Positions 16,828-24,791 of a stretch of 64,000 nucleotides of DNA are shown here, in pieces; the stretch's first letter is position 1, and every line of letters begins with the position of its first letter. The stretch is from JAWXTK01 sp044433645 (GTDB lineage Bacteria; Bacteroidota; Bacteroidia; Bacteroidales; Rikenellaceae), in assembly GCA_044433645.1 (NCBI GenBank), contig JAWXTK010000008.1:8200-72199 (forward strand), written 5' to 3'. The translations under genes and the position numbers were made by a program. Under the pieces are notes generated by a model. That model did no database searches, was not told the origin of the DNA, and worked only from the letters and a program-made list of their open reading frames with translations.

Positions 16828-17578
16828 TCAAATCTCTTAATTTTATATAATAACCCTCTGCGCTATCATAAAACAACACTCCACAGATATCTACCTCGCC
16901 CGAGGGCATATAATCACCTGCAAAATCAGCATATGCGCTAGTTAACACCTTGACAGTATTGGAGTTATAATCCGAAAATTCACGGTAAGTATCGCTATAA
17001 AATTGAGTCCATGAGCTGTAACTTGCCCACGAAGTTGAGTCACTTTCAGTGGTGTAAACATCTGAGAGTTTAACAAGCCTTCCACAATAAGCTGGGCTTA
17101 GTTCGCTGATTTCAAGCTCAGTAAGAGAGGGCGAGAGTTTATCCGAGGTAAGGGTAATATATTTAGATGCTATATATTTATGGCTCAAGTAATTAACGCT
17201 ACTTACGCCGTCTTCACCTAGTTGCAAAACTGAATTTTCCTCACCCAAGAACAAGCCTTTGCACTTAACCACAAGCACCGAACCTAAGGGATAAATATCA
17301 TCCAAATTATACAGTCCAACCATAATCTCTAGCCCTGCTGTGCCGTCGTCAATTATTATACTTTTATAGAAATTGCCTGCCCCTTCGTGAGTTATAACCG
17401 TGCCTTTGACTATGTAGTTGTCCATAAATTCTTGGGGCGAGGCGCCTACCAAAGGCCTAAAGTTTTCGATAAAGGCGTTGGGAGTCACATCACTCTCTCC
17501 ATTAAACTCCCAGTCGGGTACCTTATCGTAGTTACACGCTACAAGCCCAAGAAATAATATTATTATCAACTTTTTCAT
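16808..17578 (-). CDS. DUF5689-type lipoprotein
   Basis: About 256 residues with a lipobox (FLGLVACNYD), therefore a predicted lipoprotein. Key segment: KSIIIDDGTAGLEIMVG, the OB-like pattern typical of DUF5689. I use the ATG at 17578; an in-frame GTG at 17587 overlaps the stop of the upstream receptor-like gene as TAGTG and cannot be excluded. The tight packing with both neighbours indicates one operon: outer-membrane protein, DUF5689, DUF5689. Confidence 0.77.
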   Translation of the reverse strand: MKKLIIILFLGLVACNYDKVPDWEFNGESDVTPNAFIENFRPLVGASPQEFMDNYIVKGTVITHEGAGNFYKSIIIDDGTAGLEIMVGLYNLDDIYPLGSVLVVKCKGLFLGEENSVLQLGEDGVSSVNYLSHKYIASKYITLTSDKLSPSLTELEISELSPAYCGRLVKLSDVYTTESDSTSWASYSSWTQFYSDTYREFSDYNSNTVKVLTSAYADFAGDYMPSGEVDICGVLFYDSAEGYYIKLRDLNDITLH

Positions 17579-17586
17579 ATCTTTCA

Positions 17587-19902
17587 CTAAAACTTATAGG
17601 CTAAATTAGCGCGAAAAGTTCGCGAGTAACTATACAAATATTTATTATCAAAGGGCACATAATAAGTGTCCACACCAGAGCCTTTAACACTCAGTCGCAT
17701 CTGCTCATAACCACTATAAACTATCTCACTCGCCAACAGGTTTGACACCTGCAAGGTTGCATAAAACTCATGCCCGGCTATCTTAAATCCTTTATACACA
17801 AAAAGCGAAACAGTAGTAGCACTTGGCAAGCACTCCTGCTCAGTTAATTCGCTCACTAACTCTGGATAATAGGCTGCCTCGGTGATGTTTAGCGTGCGAC
17901 GCAAAGGGTTAATCTCAACATAACTTCTCGACGAATAATTCACTCCTATGCTCGCCATTATACCATAAAACCCACTGTAAGTAAGTTGAGTTGATGCCAC
18001 AAATTGGGGTGTGTTAGCTATGTAATAATCCTTGATATAAGCTGTTTGCACCTGGCCTAACTGCTTGCCCGAGTCCTGCGCGTAAATATTAGCATCTGGA
18101 TTATTAGCATAATAATATTTACCATAACCTAGAGCCCCACTAAGCGAAAACCCATACTTTAATTTCACCTCAACACCTAGCTCAAAACCCTGATGAACCG
18201 AAGATAAATCACTTAGAATCAGCGAACTATAACACTCATAGATATCATCATAATAGCTATAAGATTTTAGCTCATTACTAAATTTTGTGTGATAAAGCGA
18301 AAGATTTAGAGTCAGTGATTTATGTCTGAAACTATAATTTAATTCGCTCGAAAAACGCTGCTTAGAGCGAGGATTAGCCGTAAAACTATTTGCGTAATAG
18401 GGCGAGATAAAAACATCGCTAGCATAGGGTGCTTCACTGCCAAGGGCAAGGCTAAACTTAAAAACATGAGCATTCCACGGACGATAGCTTGTGCTAAAAT
18501 CTAGAGAGTAAGTGTCAAAGCCAAGCGACTTGGATTTGGCATCATCCACTAAATCACGCCTATAAAAATTCTCGTAACCCACACTTAGACCAAGGCTCGC
18601 AGCCAAACGTTTCTTATTATATTTAGCCTCAGCAAAAGCCTCAAATTTATTAAGATAAAATCCTGAATTATAATCAATTACCTCTCCTTCATAAACCTTC
18701 TCATCCTTATCACTTAACACATACTTACTACCCAAGGCATCGTCCAAAACATTACTTACACTCATGGATGAGAAGTTATATTCTGCACCATAATTAAATT
18801 TTAAATTTATTTTGGTCTCGCTGTTAAGTTCTGTGTGAAGCCTAAAATCATGCTTATTTTGCTGTTGACGTTGGAAATAATACAAGGCTCTATCGCCACT
18901 ATTATTATTAAGCGTGAGAATCTGATCCCAATCTATTTGCGTGAGCGAAGTATTACCACTCACCCACTGTTCGGTAATCTCATCTTTTGTGTCGCCCTCG
19001 TCCAAAAAACTAGGCAACCACTGATAATAATCGGGGTAAGGGCTCAGGGCATCATCCCAAAGCAAGGACGTGTAAGACTTAGACGTATAAATATATAAAC
19101 CACTCACGCTGAGCGAAGTATAATCACTAACCTTATAATCATAGGTGAGCATAGCACTTGGCTCTAACTGCTCATTCACCCTCGAAGAAAGCACCTCACC
19201 TGATAGATAACCCCACGAAGGATTGTAAAGTTTGTCATCAGTTAAATCAAAGACCTCCTCAGTTGTAGCACTGCGCGAAGAATACTTAGCATAATTTGCA
19301 CCCACAAATAAAGACAATACACCTCTTTGCGAAAGCTGCCTATCCATACTAAAACCAAGATTATAATATTCACCCCACAGCCCCTCTATCTGCTCATCAC
19401 GACCTAGCTTAGCATCGGCATAAACCACAAAATCTCCTTGCCGGGAATACAAACCCTTGAGCGCAAGTGGCGAATTACGATTCACATAAGACACGCTAGC
19501 CCTTGACTCAAGTGGGGCGTCGCTAGCTTTTAGGCTATAATTCGTTGAAGAAAAGATATTATATTGAGATATGTGCTTAGTCCTCATCCCTCTGAGCGTA
19601 TTTATCAGCGCAAAGTAAGGCCACTGGCTAAAATTATCATCGAGCTCTATGCCATTGATTTTTGTGGAGGAATAATTGTAAGCGTACCCACGGCGAAGAT
19701 ACCTCTGATAAGAAAAATTATAAGTGCTAAGTTTTGTGAAAATATCTTCCTCACTCTCCAAGGCATTTACAAACAAAGAATAATCGCTGCGCATAAGCAA
19801 ATATTGCTCAGACAAATCCAGCGAAAGGTCATAATCTGTAGTTTGTGCTCCCAGCCTCAAAGAGAGAACACTCAAAAATAGAAATACACTTAACCTTTTC
19901 AT
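17587..19902 (-). CDS. Outer-membrane beta-barrel protein, TonB-receptor-like with reduced N-terminus
   Basis: A 771-residue protein with a signal peptide (residues 1-19, ending LRLGAQ) and a very tyrosine- and serine-rich body of alternating strands, ending RTFRANLAYKF with the terminal aromatic expected for BamA recognition. Strand content and genomic partners suggest a TonB-dependent receptor, but the carboxypeptidase-like domain usual in Bacteroidota is absent, and only a short region (about 20-135) could be a plug. No clear TonB box is visible. It leads an operon with two DUF5689 lipoproteins. It could also be a non-TonB barrel. Ligand unknown. Confidence 0.75.
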   Translation of the reverse strand: MKRLSVFLFLSVLSLRLGAQTTDYDLSLDLSEQYLLMRSDYSLFVNALESEEDIFTKLSTYNFSYQRYLRRGYAYNYSSTKINGIELDDNFSQWPYFALINTLRGMRTKHISQYNIFSSTNYSLKASDAPLESRASVSYVNRNSPLALKGLYSRQGDFVVYADAKLGRDEQIEGLWGEYYNLGFSMDRQLSQRGVLSLFVGANYAKYSSRSATTEEVFDLTDDKLYNPSWGYLSGEVLSSRVNEQLEPSAMLTYDYKVSDYTSLSVSGLYIYTSKSYTSLLWDDALSPYPDYYQWLPSFLDEGDTKDEITEQWVSGNTSLTQIDWDQILTLNNNSGDRALYYFQRQQQNKHDFRLHTELNSETKINLKFNYGAEYNFSSMSVSNVLDDALGSKYVLSDKDEKVYEGEVIDYNSGFYLNKFEAFAEAKYNKKRLAASLGLSVGYENFYRRDLVDDAKSKSLGFDTYSLDFSTSYRPWNAHVFKFSLALGSEAPYASDVFISPYYANSFTANPRSKQRFSSELNYSFRHKSLTLNLSLYHTKFSNELKSYSYYDDIYECYSSLILSDLSSVHQGFELGVEVKLKYGFSLSGALGYGKYYYANNPDANIYAQDSGKQLGQVQTAYIKDYYIANTPQFVASTQLTYSGFYGIMASIGVNYSSRSYVEINPLRRTLNITEAAYYPELVSELTEQECLPSATTVSLFVYKGFKIAGHEFYATLQVSNLLASEIVYSGYEQMRLSVKGSGVDTYYVPFDNKYLYSYSRTFRANLAYKF

Positions 19903-19907
19903 TCTTT

Positions 19908-19944
19908 TCTAAAAACAAAGCAGATATCATTTCTAATATCTGCT
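19908..19944 (-). terminator. Terminator of the secG operon
   Basis: On the minus strand AGCAGATAT and ATATCTGCT form a perfect 9-bp stem with an 8-base loop, followed by TTGTTTTTAG. It lies directly after secG and before the outer-membrane protein gene. Confidence 0.75.
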
Positions 19945-19976
19945 CTATATATATAAGGTAAAACTTATAATCTTTA

Positions 19977-20342
19977 TTACTCTGCTGCTGCTGGCTCTGT
20001 CTCTAGGGCTTCGATATCAGAAGGAAGAGCAACTTGGTTTTGAATCATACCTTCAACGCCTGTGTTAACGCCTGTTTTTTCGATAGATTTCTCAAGTTCT
20101 GATTTGCTGCTAGCGATGTTGCCTGAAGGCATAGTCATAGTAGCAACCAAACTCAATACAACGATAGCAATAGCTAAAGTCCAAGTGAATTTTTCAAGAA
20201 AGTCTGAAGTTTGACGTGCACCCATAACTTGATTTGATGCACCAAAGTTAGCAGCCATACCACTTTTAGGGTTTTGTGCCAATACTGCAAGCACGATAAG
20301 TACGCTCGCGATAAGGATTAAAATAATAGAAAAAATATACAT
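19977..20342 (-). CDS. secG: Preprotein translocase subunit SecG
   Basis: A 121-residue membrane protein, an accessory subunit of the SecYEG channel. Two hydrophobic helices (about 3-22 and 55-72) flank the conserved cytoplasmic loop LAQNPKSGMAANFGASNQVMGARQT. The acidic C-terminal tail is common in Bacteroidota SecG. Last gene of the five-gene operon led by the HU-like protein. Confidence 0.92.
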   Translation of the reverse strand: MYIFSIILILIASVLIVLAVLAQNPKSGMAANFGASNQVMGARQTSDFLEKFTWTLAIAIVVLSLVATMTMPSGNIASSKSELEKSIEKTGVNTGVEGMIQNQVALPSDIEALETEPAAAE

Positions 20343-20368
20343 TTTTGAGTTAATTAATTAATTACATT

Positions 20369-20827
20369 TTATTCTTTTACCTCAATTTTTGAGATAATCT
20401 CTGCAAAATAAACACTTTTTTTCGGATATAACAAACTTAATTTCAAATACATTTGTTTTGCCTGAAGATTTAGCCCCTGCAAAAGCAAGATTTTAGCCAA
20501 CTCCTCGCTCACTATATCATCGTCTTCTAAGGGGTCATCACCCAGGGTTAAATCCTCGTCTGGGCTCTCAGAAGAGGGCGTAATTTTATAGTCACCTATG
20601 GCCAAAAAATTATCAATAATACTATCCGTAGCACCGTTTGAGGCCGTTTGTTCCTCTATCTCAAGGCTCTCGGCAAGCGAAATAACCCCCACCCTACGAA
20701 GCAAACTAATCAACTTGTCACCTCCCTCACTCTTAGCGTCAAGAGCCATGCGAGCCAAGGTAAAATAAGGATATTTATCCAATATTTTTTTTAGCTGATG
20801 CTCATCATATTTTTTTAGCTCTCTCAT
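20369..20827 (-). CDS. Conserved protein of the lptE-secG operon, TPR-like C-terminus
   Basis: A 152-residue protein without signal peptide. The C-terminal 45 residues (SEELAKILLLQGLNLQAKQM and beyond) look like one tetratricopeptide hairpin, and the centre is acidic (DEDLTLGDDPLEDDD). I do not know a function. Its position between lptE and secG is, in my experience, conserved in Bacteroidales, which suggests a role in envelope biogenesis, though this is only context. It starts 7 bases after the lptE stop. Confidence 0.7.
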   Translation of the reverse strand: MRELKKYDEHQLKKILDKYPYFTLARMALDAKSEGGDKLISLLRRVGVISLAESLEIEEQTASNGATDSIIDNFLAIGDYKITPSSESPDEDLTLGDDPLEDDDIVSEELAKILLLQGLNLQAKQMYLKLSLLYPKKSVYFAEIISKIEVKE

Positions 20828-20834
20828 CGTTTTT

Positions 20835-21365
20835 CTACCAATTTGCTACTGCGGCATTAAAAATATCATCAACCAACATATCACAAATCTCAGGAATCAA
20901 AGTAGGCTCAACACTCTGAAGCAGAGAGTTACTATCATACTCCAAGAACGAAGTAAAGGTCCTATTATAATTAAGCTTTGAATCTTTTAAGTTCGTGAAT
21001 TTCACTTTCACTGTAATAGTCAAACGGTTGGTTGCTGAAACCTCGTCGCTAGTAACCGAAGCTGGCGTAGATGTATAATTTGTTATCTCACCCTCAAAGG
21101 CCAAATCTCCACCCTCGCGCACAAGATCCAAGCGTGTCTGGCGCTCAAACTTATCCTGCAAAGCCTCAGTTAGAGTTGAACTTAAAATAGGCGCAACCAT
21201 AGTAGCATTATTAGGGAAAGTTGCTATACTCACGGTCTTAGCCGAAATAGGAATAGATGCCCCAGTGAGTGAATATTTTATAGTACAACCATAAAGGCTT
21301 ATCGCAAAAAATAGCACTGTGGCTACCTTTGTTAAATTATTTGATATTTTCTTAAATATATTCAT
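20835..21365 (-). CDS. lptE: LPS assembly lipoprotein LptE
   Basis: A 176-residue lipoprotein (lipobox AISLYGCTIKYS) that plugs the LptD barrel which inserts lipopolysaccharide into the outer leaflet. The start YSLTGASIPISAKTVSIATF and the body resemble Bacteroidota LptE: a region on derived fibre-like strands (EGGDLAFEGEITNYTSTPAS) and a conserved end with LVDDIFN. Its start overlaps the end of the sigma-54 activator gene by 14 bases, so translation is probably coupled. Confidence 0.88.
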   Translation of the reverse strand: MNIFKKISNNLTKVATVLFFAISLYGCTIKYSLTGASIPISAKTVSIATFPNNATMVAPILSSTLTEALQDKFERQTRLDLVREGGDLAFEGEITNYTSTPASVTSDEVSATNRLTITVKVKFTNLKDSKLNYNRTFTSFLEYDSNSLLQSVEPTLIPEICDMLVDDIFNAAVANW

Positions 21366-22545
21366 CTATTGCTAGTTCTTTAATTTTTCTATAAAGCGTG
21401 CGCTCGGATATAAATAATTCTTTTGCAGCCTCGCGCCTACGTCCATTATTACGTTTAAGGGCCTGGATTATTGCATCTCGCTGAGCTTTTTCTTTGGTCA
21501 TCACCTCGCTAGCCTCTACTACTTCTTCGCTCTCGGTAAACATAGGTTCGGTGACTATCGTAGGCAAATAATCATTAGTTGGCAGTAGGCCTGCTATCTC
21601 AGAAGATGAGTGAGGTGTATTTTGATTTGCCCTGGAGAGTTCCATAACCATCTGCTTTAACTCGCTAATATCATGACGCATATCAAACAATACCTTATAT
21701 AATAACTCTCTCTCATCTGAACTTCCCATAGAGCCCTGCCCCGAAAGCAACACAGGCGAAGTAGGGGCAACAGAAATATAACGAGCAATTATATCCGAGG
21801 TAATAGCCCTAGACTCCTCAACGGCAGAAATCTGCTCAGCAATATTTTTTAATTGTCTGATATTTCCCGGCCACGAGTAATTTTCCAGCACCTCGCGAGC
21901 ACCCTCATCCAAGACTATGCTTGGCATTTTATATTGCAAGGCCACATCGGCTGCAAATTTTCTAAACAACAAATAAATATCCTCTTTGCGCTCACGAAGT
22001 GGCGGCACAAAGATAGGCACAGTATTAAGCCTATAATATAAATCCTCGCGAAAACGCCCCTTTGCAATGGCCTGCGTAAGGTTGATATTTGTGGCAGCTA
22101 CGACTCTAACATTTGTTTTTTGAATCTTAGACGAACCCACACGAATAAACTCACCCGTTTGAAGCACACGCAAAAGTCTAACTTGTGTAGACACGGGCAG
22201 TTCTGCCACTTCATCCAAGAAAATAGTACCTCCGTCAGCCTCCTCAAAGTAACCCTTGCGCGATTCCATAGCACCGGTAAATGCTCCTTTTTCGTGGCCA
22301 AAAAGCTCTGAGTCTATAGTCCCCTCGGGTATAGCACCACAGTTTACTGCAATATATTTATTGTGTTTACGCGCGCTGTAAGCATGAATAATCTGAGGGA
22401 AAAACTCTTTACCCACACCACTCTCGCCAGTGATTAGCACCGAAAGGTCGGTAGCTGCAACTCTCACAGCACCTTCCAAGGGGCGATGCATAACTTCGCT
22501 GGTTCCAATTATTCCAAATCTTTGCTTTACTGATAAAATATCCAT
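21352..22545 (-). CDS. Sigma-54-dependent transcriptional activator (AAA+ / Fis HTH)
   Basis: A 397-residue bacterial enhancer-binding protein lacking a receiver or other N-terminal sensor. The AAA+ domain starts almost at residue 10: Walker A GESGVGK (40-46), the sigma-54 contact loop GAFTGA (87-92), Walker B GTIFLDE, and a PGNIRQLKN sensor II motif. After an acidic linker, a Fis-type helix-turn-helix (RREAAKELFISERTLYRKI) ends the protein. The catalytic parts are intact, so it should drive RNA polymerase with RpoN. Without a sensory domain it may be constitutively active or controlled by a partner; the adjacent HU-like membrane protein is a candidate. Confidence 0.92.
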   Translation of the reverse strand: MDILSVKQRFGIIGTSEVMHRPLEGAVRVAATDLSVLITGESGVGKEFFPQIIHAYSARKHNKYIAVNCGAIPEGTIDSELFGHEKGAFTGAMESRKGYFEEADGGTIFLDEVAELPVSTQVRLLRVLQTGEFIRVGSSKIQKTNVRVVAATNINLTQAIAKGRFREDLYYRLNTVPIFVPPLRERKEDIYLLFRKFAADVALQYKMPSIVLDEGAREVLENYSWPGNIRQLKNIAEQISAVEESRAITSDIIARYISVAPTSPVLLSGQGSMGSSDERELLYKVLFDMRHDISELKQMVMELSRANQNTPHSSSEIAGLLPTNDYLPTIVTEPMFTESEEVVEASEVMTKEKAQRDAIIQALKRNNGRRREAAKELFISERTLYRKIKELAIDEYI

Positions 22546-22552
22546 TTGTATT

Positions 22553-23113
22553 TTATTTTGTTTGCTCCACTTTTAATTCGGGAGTCAAATCCACATCTTC
22601 CTTAGTAGTAAAATAACCATAAGCCATAATTAGCACAGCCAGCAGAGTGACTGTAACAGCTATAATCATAACCTTGTCTACTCCAGTTTTTTGCTCTAGT
22701 TCACTCTCAATCTCTGTTTCAGGCTCTAATTCAGCCACAATTTCAGGTTCTTCATCCTGGAGTTTTTCAAAGATTTTTTCGTGTTTAACCTCAGGGAATT
22801 CACCTTCTTGATGAAACACAAAAAGTCCACTATCCGTTAGCTCAAACTCACCAAAACCTGAAATCGTATAACTTCCCGTAACCAGGCTCTGTTGCCTAAG
22901 CTGAGCAACAAATTTTTTAACAAGCTCGCGCGAGGCTAACTCACTTAAGCAATACTCTTTTTTAACAAGGCCAACTAAAACACCATCATCCTCTGTAAGT
23001 AACTGAGTAAAAACGACTTCACCTGTTTGTTGTTTTTTGATAAACGCACCAAAATCAGCAACTACAAGTCGCGTTCCGTTTTCAAAAAAGTTCTTAATTA
23101 TCGAATTTAACAT
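22553..23113 (-). CDS. HU-like (CCDC81-type) domain membrane protein
   Basis: A 186-residue protein. The first 120 residues resemble the tandem prokaryotic HU-like domains of Bacteroidota (VVADFGAFIKKQQTGEVVFT, then SYTISGFGEFELTDSGLFVF). A glutamate-rich linker (EPEIVAELEPETEIESELEQ) leads to one transmembrane helix (MIIAVTVTLLAVLIMAYGYF) and a short outer tail. This predicts a cytoplasmic nucleic-acid- or peptidoglycan-related domain tethered to the membrane; no SPOR domain is visible. First gene of the operon with the sigma-54 activator, lptE, a TPR-like gene and secG, preceded by a consensus promoter. Confidence 0.72.
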   Translation of the reverse strand: MLNSIIKNFFENGTRLVVADFGAFIKKQQTGEVVFTQLLTEDDGVLVGLVKKEYCLSELASRELVKKFVAQLRQQSLVTGSYTISGFGEFELTDSGLFVFHQEGEFPEVKHEKIFEKLQDEEPEIVAELEPETEIESELEQKTGVDKVMIIAVTVTLLAVLIMAYGYFTTKEDVDLTPELKVEQTK

Positions 23114-23143
23114 ACGAGCATTTTTTTTGGAGTATATCTTTCA

Positions 23144-23173
23144 CAAAGTTATAACAAAAAACTGGGATTACAA
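23144..23173 (-). promoter_or_regulatory. Promoter of the HU-like / sigma-54 activator / lptE / secG operon
   Basis: On the minus strand TTG (23173-23171) and TAACTTTG (23151-23144) are exactly 19 bases apart, 30 bases upstream of the first start codon. Confidence 0.75.
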
Positions 23174-23264
23174 AAATAAAAAAATTGTTGTTAAGGTGAT
23201 AAAATGATGAGTTTGTGCTGAAATTCCAAAAAAAGTTTTTACCTTGCAGTCCGAATTTAAAATA

Positions 23265-23305
23265 ATGTAACTCAGCTACATCATGATTTTTTAAGCAATG
23301 TAGCT
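23265..23305. other. Overlapping alternative hairpins before speA
   Basis: AGCTACAT (23274-23281) is exactly complementary to ATGTAGCT (23298-23305). A competing shorter stem pairs ATGTA (23265-23269) with TACAT (23277-23281). Both cannot form together. They lie 35 bases before the speA start and could form an RNA switch or an operator; function unproven. Confidence 0.35.
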
Positions 23306-23340
23306 TAGATGGATTAACAATAATTAGCACAAACTTTAAG

Positions 23341-24735
23341 ATGAAAAACAAGTACAGCGACCTAATCGACCAAACTTTTGAGTTCCCTCAAGAAGAATTT
23401 AGCGTTGAAGATAACCAACTTTACTTTCACGATGTACCCTTAATGGATCTAATTAAGCAGTATGGCACACCTCTTAAAATCACTTATTTACCTAAGATTT
23501 CATCTCAAATCAATCGTGCCAAACGTATGTTTAACGTAGCAATGGCTAAGGTTGATTACAAGGGAAATTACAATTATTGTTACTGCACAAAGAGTTCTCA
23601 CTTCTCGTTTGTGTTGGAAGAAGCGCTTAAAAACGACATACATTTAGAGACTTCATCGGCCTATGATATACACATTATCAATGCACTTTACGAGGGTGGC
23701 ATCATAGATAAAGACCGTTATATTATATGTAATGGATTCAAACGTCCTCAATATGTTGAGAATATCGCAGCTCTTGTCAACGGAGGGTTTTCAAATACTA
23801 TCGCGATTCTCGACAACAAGGAAGAGGTTGATTTATTCACAAATGTTATAGAAAAAACCTGCAAAATCGGCATTAGAATAGCCTCCGAGGAAGAACCTAA
23901 GTTTGACTTCTACACCTCACGTCTTGGAATTCGCTACAATGACATCGTAGATTTCTACAAAACTAAAATCAAAAACAATAAGAAGTTAAAGCTCGAAATG
24001 CTCCACTTCTTTATAAATACAGGCATCAAGGACACAGCCTACTATTGGAATGAACTTAACAAATGCCTTAACGTCTACTGCGAGCTAAAAAAACTTTGCC
24101 CAGAACTTACAGCGCTTAATATCGGAGGTGGTTTCCCTATTAAAAACACCCTAGCTTTTGATTACGACTATGAGTATATGACTGAGGAGATAATCGCTCA
24201 GATTAAGAATGTATGCGCTCAAGCAGAAGTGGATGAACCAAATATTTTCACTGAGTTTGGTTCGTTTACCGTGGGAGAAAGTGGCGCAACCCTATTCTCT
24301 ATCATCAACCAAAAGCAACAAAATGACAAGGAGAGTTGGTATATGATAGATAGTTCCTTTATGACTACATTGCCTGATACTTGGGGTATTAAGCAACGCT
24401 ACATACTACTAGCCATCAACAACTGGGACAAAGAATACCAACGAGTTTTCCTTGGAGGACTTACTTGCGATAGCGAGGATTATTACAGTGGTGAATCTCA
24501 CGCTAATGCCATTTTCTTGCCAAAATTGCAAGCTCAAGAACCTCAATACATAGGATTTTTTCACACGGGGGCATATCAGGAGTCACTTGGAGGCTTTGGT
24601 GGAATACAACACTGCCTAACTCCTGCACCTAAACACATTATCATAGACCGAGACAAATCGACAAACGAATATTACACACGTCTGTTCGCTAAAGAGCAAA
24701 GCTATCGTTCTATGATGAGAATCCTAGGATACTAA
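23341..24735 (+). CDS. speA: Arginine decarboxylase (biosynthetic, fold-type III)
   Basis: A 464-residue PLP enzyme of the alanine-racemase-like fold, converting arginine to agmatine for polyamine synthesis. The PLP lysine is K84 in CYCTKSSHF; further motifs are LHFFINTGI, the phosphate-binding NIGGGFPIKN, EFGSFTVGESG, and the substrate-cysteine region GLTCDSEDYY. It is the shorter (about 465 aa) form I know from Flavobacteriia and other Bacteroidota, clearly smaller than the 630-660 residue enterobacterial SpeA. Related carboxynorspermidine or diaminopimelate decarboxylases are less likely because the N-terminal FPQEEF block fits this subgroup. Confidence 0.85.
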   Translation: MKNKYSDLIDQTFEFPQEEFSVEDNQLYFHDVPLMDLIKQYGTPLKITYLPKISSQINRAKRMFNVAMAKVDYKGNYNYCYCTKSSHFSFVLEEALKNDIHLETSSAYDIHIINALYEGGIIDKDRYIICNGFKRPQYVENIAALVNGGFSNTIAILDNKEEVDLFTNVIEKTCKIGIRIASEEEPKFDFYTSRLGIRYNDIVDFYKTKIKNNKKLKLEMLHFFINTGIKDTAYYWNELNKCLNVYCELKKLCPELTALNIGGGFPIKNTLAFDYDYEYMTEEIIAQIKNVCAQAEVDEPNIFTEFGSFTVGESGATLFSIINQKQQNDKESWYMIDSSFMTTLPDTWGIKQRYILLAINNWDKEYQRVFLGGLTCDSEDYYSGESHANAIFLPKLQAQEPQYIGFFHTGAYQESLGGFGGIQHCLTPAPKHIIIDRDKSTNEYYTRLFAKEQSYRSMMRILGY

Positions 24736-24748
24736 AAAAATATTTCTT

Positions 24749-24790
24749 AAATTTGTTCTTTAGACTAACCCTAATTTGAAGAACAAATTT
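24749..24790. promoter_or_regulatory. Perfect 12-bp inverted repeat directly before the GH36-like gene
   Basis: AAATTTGTTCTT (24749-24760) and AAGAACAAATTT (24779-24790) are exact reverse complements with an 18-base spacer. The right half ends one base before the ATG at 24792. A -7-like TAAATTTG (24748-24755) overlaps the left half. It could be an operator with half-sites 30 bases apart (about three helical turns) or an RNA hairpin covering the ribosome-binding region. Confidence 0.65.
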
Positions 24791-24791
24791 T

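Noticed and set aside
17587..19902. The outer-membrane barrel as a SusC of a polysaccharide utilisation locus
   Set aside because: It has no SusC-type N-terminal extension or plug signature and no SusD partner; the neighbours are DUF5689 lipoproteins.
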